From Pleurotus djamor (Eukaryota > Basidiomycota > Agaricomycetes > Agaricales > Pleurotaceae), in contig JAPEVF010000041.1 of assembly GCA_029747585.1 (NCBI GenBank), positions 67,417 to 131,416 of the forward strand: a stretch of DNA of 64,000 nucleotides, given 5' to 3'. Position numbers and translations under genes: made by a program. Each line of letters begins with the position of its first letter. Position 1 is the first letter of the stretch. Under the pieces are notes generated by a model. That model made no database searches. It worked only from the letters and a program-made list of their open reading frames with translations, and was not told where the DNA came from. This document shows positions 48,460-59,069 of this stretch, one piece after another.

Positions 48460-50852
48460 CTACATCCTTGACTTGAGAGCCTTCAACTGCGCTGTTTGCA
48501 GAGTTTCGTCTGTTTTTGGAATTTATTAATTAGGCCATGCGGGAGTCAAAATCGATTCGGTGGACATACAGTTGTTCATGAAAAGCCTGTCTTCGGGAAC
48601 CGCGACAAGGTGGTTACTAAGATTGGATGCGTCAACCATGGAAGGGACAACGTCTTTCAAGGTAGGTGCGCCAAGTAACCGTAGATTCATCTCGAATTCA
48701 TCCTGGTATAGCGGTGAGAGAGTTGATATGATCAGATAAGTCAGAACATACATGAAGAATTTGGAGTGCCTTGTCCACGCCATCGACGCCATAAGAAGAG
48801 AAGGCATAGAGGAAGGGACGACCGATGCCGACTAGTCGAGAGACAGTGAGCATGAGGGTTGTCTCATCGAAGTCAACAACCACACTGACCTGCCGTGGCA
48901 CCAAGGGCAACTGCCTTCAAGACATCGGTGGCTCGTCGTACACCACCATCAACGAACAGCTGGAACTTTTCATTTGGGAAAGTCAATCCACGCTCTTCCT
49001 TCAAGTGCTTGGTGACTTCTGCCAGGACTTCAATGCCAGACCGAGCGAAATCGATTTGCCTTCCACCGTGATTGGAGAGCACGACTCCTGCGAGGCCTTG
49101 GTCGTAGGCTTCGAGAGCGTCCTATGAATGACGGACCAAGAAGAGATGCAGATCGGCAACGTCAAAACAAGAACGTACCTCCCAGCATTGCACGCCTTTG
49201 AGAATAAGGGGCATGTTTGTTATGCTTTTAAACCACTTCATATCTGCCCAGTTCAATCCGGGGTCAATGAAGGACTGTGGTAGCTCGATGAATGGTCATC
49301 ATGATATGAGCGAGGGGTGGATTTACGCTTATGGCTCTAGCGGCACCTTGGGACCTATCAACGCCTTCTGACCCAGTTTCTGACACAACTGAGGGGTCTT
49401 CGTCTTCGAATTTCATGCGCATGTCCTATCAATATTGCCAATCAGTATTATGAACTGAGGATTAAACAAGGTCAATAGATAGCTACCTTTTCTCTTCGTC
49501 CTAACTGGGGAGCATCGACGGTAATGAACAGTCCTTTGATACCCCGTTCCTCAGCATGTTGGACTATCCGTTTCGTTATGGCACGGTCCTTGTTAACGTA
49601 ACTGAGATATTCAAGTTAGGTATGTAGCCTCGGTATTGAATAGAGGAACGCACAGTTGAAGGAATTGTACTTGATTTGGTTGCGCTGCGTCTATTATTTC
49701 ATCAAAAGAACATGACGCAAGGGTTGGAATCTAGTTGCAAGCGTCAGCAATTTCCAATACAAATGATGTTGATAGGCTGCGTACCATCTGGATGACGTTA
49801 TGTTTAGCAGCCGCTCTGGTGAGGTTGAGTTCACCATCCGGATGTCCGAGTTTTCCGAGAGCCGTGGCTGTCTAGAAGCAGGTCGTTATTCAATGAATTA
49901 AAGAGACAGAATGGTAAATTCGTGGCTTACAATGTAAACAGGCATACTTGTCTTATGGCCCAATATCCGTGTTGACCAGTCGACCTTGGTGACATCACGC
50001 AGTATGCGAGGACGGAACCATATTCTACCGAGATCTTCAGCCAATAGGAAATTTGCAGTATGTCATTCCTACCGGTGATAAGCAGCATGGTTTTCGCGCA
50101 ATGTGATTTCATCGTCAGCGGCCGACGAATAGTATGCCCATGCTTTCTCGGTCATGACTTGTCGAGCAATGGACTACAAAGACGTAAACAAGGGAAGTGA
50201 GGTTGATCGTGTGATGGGACCCACCTCAAAGTCGTGGAGATTCAGCACTTCGCTTAGCGGTGGTCGTGCCGCAACGCGTTCTTGACGAGCTTTCTCCTGG
50301 TCCGTTACGGTCACCTCAACTTTCTCCACAGTCCCCAAATCCACAGGACCGAGACTATCAGAGAGAGCTTTCAGACTTCATCACGTCGTGTACGTAGGAA
50401 TGACTGACTGTTTCTCGGGAGGAAGGTTTGTCGTAATAGCATCGGGGGGATGTATTGGTTCATATTCTTGGCTTCAAGTAAGATGCATGTTTTAAGAACG
50501 AACGAGTGTGTATGAGACGAATAGACGTACGTTGCATCCTTCCCAGCATATTTCAGTATAATCTTGCTTCCTCCTAGATAGCTATTCAGCTCAATGCTAC
50601 GCGAAGCCACCGCGTCTCCTACCTGGATGGTCTGCAACGCATTACTTAGTAATGAACAACTAGGCTATCATGCACCCTACGATACATACCATCAAGGAAT
50701 TCCGTCACGTCGTACACCTTGCCTAATGCAAACCAGGATCATGAACTGGTGTTTCGTATTTGAAGTGCTTCGCGTACCATGTACAATAATCCAGCAGCTT
50801 GCTCGCGAATTGTGTTTCGCAACTTCTTTGCCAGATATCGGTGTAGTAGCCA
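48460..50852 (-). CDS. Flavocytochrome b2-type dehydrogenase, possible glyoxylate dehydrogenase (copy 1)
   Basis: Fusion of an N-terminal cytochrome b5 domain to an FMN-dependent alpha-hydroxyacid dehydrogenase. The start MATTPISGKEVAKHNSRASC leads to WIIVHGKVYDVTEFLD, the haem motif HPGGSKIILKYAGKDAT (split by an intron) and EYEPIHPP with the second haem His. The FMN domain has AWAYYSSAADDEITLREN, WFRPRILRDVTKVDWST, TATALGKLGHPDGE, ITVDAPQLGRREK, VLSNHGGRQIDFARSG (active-site His and Arg) and GGVRRATDVLKA. A separate last exon gives SQLKALKSRM, ending in SRM, which fits the PTS1 pattern. Family members oxidise L-lactate, or glyoxylate in the Fomitopsis palustris oxalate pathway. Which substrate is used here cannot be read from sequence. 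About a dozen introns. A longer start at 50880 is possible. Confidence 0.87.
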
Positions 50853-51234
50853 TTAGTTTTGAAAGCCCACAGAGGTTCAAAGGAAGTCGTGACGTTCAAA
50901 GATAAGAAATAGAAGTGACGTGGAGAGGAAGAGGGATACCGAGGTCCAGAGGAATCCCACCAGGCGTGTGAGTGAGCGTAAGAGGTGGAGCCTTAGGCGT
51001 AGGCGCGGTTGAGCGTTTCCGTTTTGAGGCGGGAGGCCGCGGCCCGATCTATATTCAGCACAAATAGGGGTCAGGGAGTGAAAGGATCCAAGAATTGATT
51101 GCATTAAATTGACCGTGTCATAGAGATACATAGAGGTTTCAATAAGAGAGAACAGCAGCTTATATACATACAAGTAGGCAAGAAAGACCCGGAAGTAAGA
51201 AAAACACCAAAAAAAAGGATGGGCACTAAACTAC
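50853..51234. other. Promoter of flavocytochrome copy 1
   Basis: About 380 bp between two minus-strand genes. A minus-strand frame through 50877-51173 has no domain and biased composition. A TATATA stretch lies near 51160. Confidence 0.5.
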
Positions 51235-52648
51235 TCAGACAACAGAAAACGCTGAGCCACCAGCGCGAGCATCCAGCTCTATTACATCGTCAAGGCCTGC
51301 GTAAGTTGATTAGTGGTTGTGGAGATAGGGAAGAGGATGGTAGACCTACCCATGACCTTGAAGAATGCCTTGGGATCCATGCCTTGTGCAGATGAAAAAT
51401 CGGTACCAGTCTTTTTGAGGGCGAGCATAGCAGCACGACAAGCATGTACCATCGCGACGCAGGAAACAAGTGAAAATACTGTCATCTCAAGATCAGTATG
51501 ATTCTCGTACAAGGTCAGAAGAACAAGAACTCACTGATAATCTTGGCACCAGACTTCTCAGCTTCTTGAGATGTGAAGGAGGGAGTAAGTCCGCCAGATA
51601 TGACGTTGACTAGGACGGGTGTAGGTGCGAGGGCTTGAACAGTGGACTCGAGGAGCTCCTTCGACTTGACTCCTTCGATGAAGCAGACGTCTGCGCCAGC
51701 CTCTGCCGCGAGTTTCAACCGGGTAACGGCTTCCTCCATGCCAAGCACTTGAGCAGAATCAGTGCGACCGATGATAACCTACGCATAAGCAATGAATCGG
51801 AGGCTGTACAAGTGAAAACGAGGCAGAGAACTTACGAAGTCGGATCCTCCAGGGATAGCGTCCCTGGCCATCACTGCAGCGCGGATGCGAGTCAAGAACT
51901 CTTCTCGTGAGACGACTTGCTTGCCCATTAGATGACCGCAGCGCTTCGTTTGTACTTGATCTTCGATATGCAGGGCAGCGACACCGGCTCTAGCATACTG
52001 AGTCACAGTGCGAGCGACCATGGCTGGACCACCGAAGCCGGTATCTGCATCGGCAATGACAGGGCAGGTAGGGTCGAGGCTGCACACCATTTGTGCGGAC
52101 TAGATTAGAAACGCGTCCGTTAGCCCTCAGTCGAGACCAGGGGAAGGGGGGGGGCCAAAAGTGGAAAACACTTACCCCGACGAAGTCGTTGAGCGTCGCA
52201 ATCGCGAGATCTGGTTGACCCAATCGAGAAGCTGTTGTAGCAGCCCCACTTTGGTACAGACACGTGAAGCCAGCTTCGAGAGCGCATCTAGCACTGATTC
52301 CGTCACAGATTCCCGGAGCAACCTGATCTCAAAGGGTCAGACTCGCAACTGAAGGGATCTTCGACGGAAGGTACTTACAACGATACCGGGTCTGGCGAGC
52401 ATTTGGCGAAGACGGGTGGCAGGGTTGAACGACAGGGCTCCCTCGAGGAAGTTCTTAGGATCAAGACGAGGGTTGGAGTAGACGCTGCGACTAATATTGG
52501 CAGGAGTTTCTGAGGGACCGTCGAGGGCATCGGCGCGCATTGGCGTGTCGGGAGTAAGACATGGTTCAGTGGTGGCGAAGGAAGTCGATGTCGAGGGTGA
52601 AGAGTCGTTGTTCATGTGGGTCGCGTGGAAATAATCGAGGCCAGGCAT
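51235..52648 (-). CDS. Isocitrate lyase/PEP mutase family enzyme, oxaloacetate acetylhydrolase-like (copy 2)
   Basis: Six exons (52648-52379, 52322-52176, 52099-51836, 51778-51535, 51478-51350, 51296-51235) give 371 residues. It is a close paralogue of the 47-48 kb gene: the first four introns occupy the same positions, and exons 2, 3 and 4 have identical lengths (147, 264, 244 nt). The catalytic region again reads TKRCGHLMGK after VIADADTGFGG. It differs by a longer N-terminus (starting MPGLDYFHATHMNNDSS, Ser/Thr/Pro-rich) and one extra intron after FFKVMG. It ends AGGSAFSVV without PTS1. It is divergent from flavocytochrome copy 2 and on the same strand as copy 1. The function is as inferred for copy 1; the longer N-terminus might change regulation or location. 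Confidence 0.85.
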
Positions 52649-54215
52649 GTTAGACGGTACGAGAGGTGAGGTAGGGGTGAAAGACGGTTTAGACGTTGTC
52701 GGCTGGGTCGGGTTGTTGAAGATAGCCAGGGAGAGTGCCCTTCTTTTAAACGTTACTCGGAATATTTTCAGGTGGATTTTTAGATCCAGGGCTTAAAGAA
52801 ACTAGCAGCAGCGTTCCGGCAAGAAGTTTTTCTCTTTCAGCAAGAAGCAGAACGGGAGGTACGTCCCAAGTATCGCCAAGAAACGTTGCTCGGATTCGCT
52901 GTAGCCTCGCATCCAACAAGTGCATAGGATTTGTGTCTTGGCAAGCGACCTTGCACCGAAGTCAAAACGAAAATAGTCGGAAGTAAGCTATATTTGGGGA
53001 GGTAGATGAAAGCCAAGAGTTGCAAACTATTGAAAATTACGAAACGCCGTCGCCCAATCCCCATATTGTTTAGATTGTCAGATTGGCGGTGTCGACGCTA
53101 TCGAGTCAGATACGGAGATTGTGCCAATGCAAGGAAAGTGAAGAGCTCATTGAGGAGGCTAAGTACAACTTGGCAGATCGTCGCTGACAACAGGCAGATG
53201 GGGCTCGCGGGAAGTTCTGCTGGTGATGGAACTTGGAGGGAAGCAAGGTGGCGCCAGAGACATCGTCCGTTAGCGTCCGTTCTGCTACGAGCCATGCCAA
53301 GCTCGACTTGGCGCGACCCTGAACGAAAGTCTAAATTCGTCACGGTCTTGCCAAGCGCTTTCGCACCTTGTCAACCTTGGACCACCATGGTCCATGTGCA
53401 TCAACCTGGGGTGTACTCAGAACTTCGATGTCAATGTCCTTCGATTCTAAGCTTTTACTGAGGCTACTGCTCTGGCCAGGCTCGGATTAGCTTCAACATT
53501 GCTTGCATCACTGGGATACTTGGCTGACTACTAGGCGGGACTCATCAATGCTTCGTGACTCGCAGCTCGAGTGGCAAATACACATCAAACAAAGAGCTTG
53601 CAACCTTGCTGTTTCGGACTTAGAGTGGACTTTGTCGTCTAGTAAAGTTCGAGTCTTCTCACCAACTTTCTTCTTTCCACGAGGACGGAGTCGGCAGTGC
53701 ACCTGAACTACTACCACAATTTTGGTGATTGTGCCAATAATGCAAATGATTACCTGGAGCTTGGATGTACTACTGGTTGTATATTCCAGGCGGCCTGTAA
53801 AACGTGCAGGGATCCAATATTTTTACCCGTCGGAGGAATCCACCACGGATGAATCTATCATTCATATTCCCAAATCATTCACGCTCGGGAAATTCCAATG
53901 ATGTGACGCTATCCTCGGCCCTCCTACGCACCACCGTCTCGTACATACCTCTCAATCTCCGAACCATCTTTACCGTCTTCTGGCCAAGCACAAGGCTAAC
54001 ACCATGGTGAACCTTGGACTTCTGCGGGCCTATGGGATTCCTTGCGTTTGACAGACGCGGAGAGTACACAACCAACTATTCAATGATGAGAACGCCTGAA
54101 AGTGACGGAGACCCTCATTCCGACTAAGCGCATCGAATTTAAGTCAAGCCTACCTGAAGGATTGCTCGTTAGCCGCCCCCACACCCCGCACTCAGTACCC
54201 CACCGCGTACCCACT
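52649..54215. other. Divergent region between OAH-like copy 2 and flavocytochrome copy 2
   Basis: About 1.57 kb, no supported gene. It is a candidate shared two-way promoter because the two flanking genes belong to the same proposed pathway. An A+T-rich TATA-like motif for the minus-strand gene lies at 52743-52750. Confidence 0.5.
52743..52750 (-). promoter_or_regulatory. TATA-like element of OAH-like copy 2
   Basis: On the minus strand TTTAAAAG lies about 95 bp before the ATG, matching the position of ATATTTAAA before copy 1. Confidence 0.4.
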
Positions 54216-56392
54216 ATGTCTCTCATCTCTACTGCAGCAGTTGCTGAGCATGCCAGTCGCGACAGCTGCTGGATCATCGTACACAGTAAGCCCTCCGGTA
54301 AACTCCAGACACCTGCGCAGAACTGACCAGGTACACCGTCCATCGCAGGCAAAGTCTATGATGTTACTGATTTCTTAGACGGTCAGCACGTTCTTCCATC
54401 TTCGCATTTCGCCTTCTCACCCATACGTACTCAGAGCACCCGGGCGGAAGTAAAATTATTCTCAAGTATGCCGGTGTTGATGCTACGTGAGCCCCTCCTA
54501 CAACCTTCCCAACAATGTGTGCTCATTGCTCTGGCGATACAGCGAAGCGTATGAACCCATTCATCCCCCTAATGCCATCACCGACAACCTCCCAACCAAT
54601 AAGCAGTAAGTCGCAGCACCTACCCGAGGCCGATTATTTCCCTTGACCATTCTTCCTCCAGCATCGGTTCCATTGACCCTAATACCGTCGTCAAAGTAGT
54701 CAAAGAAGTTACCGAGGAGGACAAGAGACGCCAAGCCCTACTAGACGCACGACCACCTCTCGATGAAATCATCAACCTTCATGACTTCGAGGCACGTAAT
54801 GATCTCTCTTGGCCTTACGATCCGCTCATTTGTACTTCGTCTTTTAGGCAGTCGCCAAGGCCATCCTTCCGGCAAAAGCCTGGGCCTATTACTCTTCCGC
54901 CTCTGACGATGAAATAACTATCCGTGAAAATCGAGCTGCGTACCAGCGGTAAGTCGTCACTTGACCCTCGATTGAATGGGAAGAGTGACTGAAGACGGTT
55001 GCAATCCAGCGTTTGGTTCCGTCCGCGCATTCTTCGGGATGTCACAAGCGTCGACTGGTCGACTACTATCCTCGGAAAGAAGTCGTCCCTTCCTGTGTAT
55101 ATCTCCGCCACCGCGCTTGGCAAACTCGGTCACCCCGATGGTGAACTTAACTTGACACGGGCTGCCGGAAAGCACGGTGTTATTCAGATGGTGAGTTACC
55201 TCCCCTGTGTACGCAACCGTCTTCACCTTCTGAATGAGTCGCGATAGATCCCGACGCTCGCCTCGTGCTCGTTTGATGAAATCATTGATGCGGCGGTACC
55301 TGGTCAACCTCTGTTCCTGCAGCTGTAAGTTGATCATTCTACATACAACCGCCTTGGTCCTTCACCTGACCACCCCCCTCTAGCTACGTCAACAGGGATC
55401 GTGAAATCACCAAGAAGTATGTTCAGCATGCTGAGAAGCGTGGCGTTTCGGCCTTGTTCATTACCGTCGATGCGCCTCAACTTGGTCGACGTGAAAAGGA
55501 TATGAGAATGAAGTTCGTCGGGGACTCGGGCGCGAAAGTTCAAGAAGGCCAGAAGGATATCAAGCAAGATCAAGGTGTTGCCCGAGCTATCAGCGTAAGC
55601 CAAGGTTTTCGTTTGAATTGTCGATGTCTGGGTCTGACCTATGCCTTCGTAGTCCTTCATCGACCCCAGTCTTTCTTGGAAGGATATTCCTTGGTTCAGA
55701 AGCATCACCAACAGTCAGTCATCCTCTTCGCTTCGAGACAATTCAGTCCTTAACCCAAAGTTCAGTGCACATCATCTTGAAAGGTGTATCCACCCCCGAA
55801 GATGCCCTTTTGGCCTACGATGCCGGTCTTCAAGGCATCGTCCTAAGTAACCACGGTGGTCGTCAGCTCGACACAGCACGCTCCGCTCTTGAGAATCTTC
55901 CTCCCATCATCGCAGCTCTTAAGACGCGTGGACCCTGGCCTAACCCCAACTTCTCTGTATTCATCGACGGTGGTGTACGCAGAGCTACAGACGTTCTGAA
56001 AGCACTCGCCATGGGTGCCAGCGCTGTTGGTGTTGGGCGTGGATTTTTGTACGCTTTCGCAAGTTATGGACAGGAGGGCGTGGAGAAGGCTTTCCAAATC
56101 CTGAGGGTAAGGCTTGGTTACTCACAATCCTTGGACTCGGAGCTGATATACAATTACAGGATGAGTTTGAGATGAACTTGCGCCTCCTGGGTGCCCGTAA
56201 TCTGAACGAGCTTACGCCCGACATGGTTGACGCCAGTGGGCTTCATCAACACGTGGGGTTGACTCCCCCTGATAATCTCTTCAACCTTACTTGTATGTCC
56301 TGCTTCCGCAGTATGCTGCTTGCGTGTGGGCTCACCACAGTCCAACAGATCAACCACTACGCCTCGCCGAGTTCAAAAATTCCAAACTTTGA
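54216..56392 (+). CDS. Flavocytochrome b2-type dehydrogenase, possible glyoxylate dehydrogenase (copy 2)
   Basis: Paralogue of the 48.5-50.9 kb gene. The start MSLISTAAVAEHASRDSCW leads to the cytochrome b5 domain (KVYDVTDFLDEHPGGSK with haem His, then EAYEPIHPPNAI). The FMN domain includes AWAYYSSASDDEITIREN, VWFRPRILRDVTSVDWST, ISATALGKLGHPDGELNLT, ITVDAPQLGRREKDMRMKF, IVLSNHGGRQLDTARSA, GGVRRATDVLKALAMGAS and DEFEMNLRLLGARNLNEL. After LFNLT, the last short exon gives YQPLRLAEFKNSKL, so the protein ends in the canonical PTS1 SKL. This points to peroxisomal location, where the glyoxylate cycle operates, and fits glyoxylate dehydrogenase better than the mitochondrial intermembrane-space lactate enzyme of yeast, which has an N-terminal presequence. 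About a dozen exons. It converges with the membrane-protein gene on its right, about 200 bp apart. Confidence 0.88.
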
Positions 56393-56591
56393 ACTCCTAT
56401 GTAGATTTTCCCCTATTTATTCATTGTCTCAACCCGATTTCCCATTCCCATTCACTCCCCCCGTTTTTTCTACATGTGTATTGAATAGACCGCATTACAG
56501 CCTTCGGCGAGAATAACTTTGGATATCAGAAACAAATCAAAAACGCCCAAAACAAACAAGATGAATCTAAACAATGCACGTCGCTATATGT

Positions 56592-58224
56592 TTAGTGTGC
56601 CAATCGTAGCTGCTCGTGTTTCAAATCGACCAGGTGGTTGACGGCCACCGCCATATCGTACGTGGGAGGGGGATAAAATTCTTCGTTGGCCACGGCAATA
56701 TTGTGTATCATCCTTTTCACAACTATGTGTGCAGAGGCGACAGGCGTATCAGTTCCCTAATCAAGTTGTTAGTTATGAAGAAATCTCCAAAGGTCTTGAG
56801 ACGTACAGGCGCTGCGGGTGGATCTTGCTTCATTTGGTTATTGGCATCATTTATGGCGTCCTGGTAAGTGGGATCATCGGTGACCCAGCTATCTCTCTGC
56901 TTGTCGAGAACCACCAAGAGATCCAAGGCAGAGGATGTATTTATAGAGCTCCAATCGGCCTTGACGAAATCAACAAATTTACCAGCGATCTTCGAGCAGG
57001 TGTAGTTTGGTAAAGCGACGCGAACCAGGATGATGAGGCTGGGCTTACCTTGTCAGCTGCCCGCTGGTCGTCAGGGGGGATAGTACCGTCATCGCCAACA
57101 AGAATCAAATAACCAAGCATCAATCCATCCTGCATTACAAGTGTAAGTCCAAGGTGTCACAGGCTCAGGAAACCTTACCTGAGTCTTAACAGCATCGCAC
57201 ATCTGAGCATACACCTTGGCGATGATGCGAGATACATAAAGTTCTCTGATGGCCTTGTCGAGCTCATCTCTTTGCTTCTTTTGCTCAAAGAACTAGAGAG
57301 CAAGTTTCAAGATAGAACAGAGGAGAAGGCATGTCGAAGGCGCTTACATCGAAGGCTAAGATGAATCCATCCGCAAAGATACCAATGATGGAGAGAACTT
57401 TGAGAAAACGTCCAGCATTGGATGCGTACCGAGCGAGCGTGCTGGTCTCTAGCAGTGTCTCTGAGAGAGTGGCAGCCAGGATAGCGTAAGTAAACCAAAA
57501 GTTGAGTACATATATATTGATGCATTGCATACCTTCTGCCCATCGGAAAGCCGTGGCGACCACTCTGAAGGCCCTAGCGCCAGCTTCAACACCTTCAGTG
57601 ACCAAAGTGATAAAGGCACGGGCGTAGCTGCGAACAACTGTGACCACGTTGACGGCTCGAAGGAAATTGCCAATATCAATAGCTACCAGCAAAGAGTCAG
57701 CCTACCTACAGATATCATGGGCGGACGGACTACCTTTTGCAACAATTCCCGACGTGAACAAGATGCCACTCATAGCCACTAGGGGGCGGTGGTCAGAAGG
57801 GCCATCTCGACCCCAGAAGGAAGGAAGACTAACTGAGGGCTACATCATCTTTGGAAGTCAATTTTTGGGCATTGTCGAGCATCTAAAATGAGTGTAAATC
57901 ATTGTGAAGCTAAGGCGGGGAGGGATACCATACAGATTTGTACTGGGCCTTCTGTTCGTCGGTCAATGCGTCCTCAAGTTTCTTCTGCAATTCGTCGAAC
58001 GTGGCCATGTTGTGATTTTTGAGGATTTGGTTGATATAGGGCACCATGCGCGCGTCTTCTTTGTCCATAGCGGCCTTGGCCTCCCGTGCACTATTTTGTA
58101 ACATAGTGATGTCATTCTGAAGTTGAAGAGCTCGGTCACGGCGAGGCACGTTATCCGGATAGAAGACTGGATGAAGGGGTCAGTAAAATTCATCGTTTAC
58201 AGAAAGGATAGCTGGCTAACCCAT
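56592..58224 (-). CDS. Unknown helical protein with hydrophobic segments (paralogue 1)
   Basis: A multi-exon gene paralogous to the divergent gene at 59070-60771. The N-terminus FYPDNVPRRDRALQLQNDIT corresponds to FYPDNPKRRDRAQQL in the other copy. Then come a helical stretch (REAKAAMDKEDARMVPYINQ), a hydrophobic region (SGILFTSGIVAKAIDIGNFL), further helices (FLKVLSIIGIFADGFILAFD; FFEQKKQRDELDKAIRELYV), LLVVLDKQRDSWVTDDPTYQ and a last exon with HLVDLKHEQLRLAH. The start is uncertain: the best join makes the first exon only four bases (ATGG). No enzymatic motif is visible. The layout of long amphipathic helices around a hydrophobic core suggests membrane association. I do not recognise the family. 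Confidence 0.6.
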
Positions 58225-59069
58225 GCTTATGTGTTCGAGTCTGAGGTTGGGGCGTTGAAGATGTGGACGCGGTTTGTAGAGACCACACTTCATGCTTCCA
58301 GTATTTATATCCTCACGCGTTCGAGCAATGGCAAATATTTTAGAACCTTGCCATGCAATGAAACGCGCCCATGGATAGAGTCCCTGGATGAGGCACGGTC
58401 TTGTCGAACATCCTCTGAGAGTTCGCTAAACATGAGATCACAAGGCGTCGTCCATTTGTCCAAAATAAGATGAACACGTACAAAGAGCGGTTGAGCATAC
58501 TACATATGATGGTCGACGGTAGTATTGCGATGAACACAGAGTGAGAGTGGATTTCTATATTCTGGGTAGTGTCGGAAGGAAACCACCTCCGAGTGCGCTT
58601 GGAAAGGGTTGATGCGAGTATCGTGGTATACCCAGCCCGAGAAGACTCGCGTTCAAGATGGGCTTAAAGGATGAGCACTCCATCTTAGCTTGAGTGTGTG
58701 GGGGTGTTGGAAGCGGTAAAGTTGAAGACGTGTCAGGGGCTTGATTCGGATATCAGGAGGTCATCAATGATCATCGGCGCTCGAAAGGGTCGGGTTTCAC
58801 CATCACGGTTGCTTTCGCGTTCCAATTGTAGGTCATTGAACGCCTTTGGGTTCAACGATTCAGGTCAATTCTACGCTGATGCTCGGCTTGAACTTCGCTT
58901 ATGACTTTATCCAGTTCCTAGTTCCCTTTCTTGGTTGCGAACGGCCGTCCCGCGCAGGACGTATCACTTGAATTGGGGACCTGACTGTATTTTAAGCCCG
59001 TTGTCTTATAAGCTGATACTATGTATCGTTTCGGAGTCGGCCAAAGTTTCTTGTCTTGCAGGCACCACC
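58225..59069. other. Divergent promoter of the paralogous pair
   Basis: About 845 bp between the start codons of the two paralogues. No coding frame is supported. An A+T-rich motif (CTTATAAGC near 59005) precedes the plus-strand gene by about 60 bp. Confidence 0.5.

Noticed and set aside
50877..51173. Minus-strand frame of 98 residues with a hydrophobic tail upstream of flavocytochrome copy 1
   Set aside because: It lies in the leader/promoter of the flavocytochrome gene, and the composition (Leu/Ser/Arg runs) reflects simple sequence.
47015..56392. Interpretation of the cluster as one simple inverted duplication
   Set aside because: The first pair is convergent and the second divergent, so a single inversion or tandem copy of a two-gene block does not explain the orientations without a further rearrangement.
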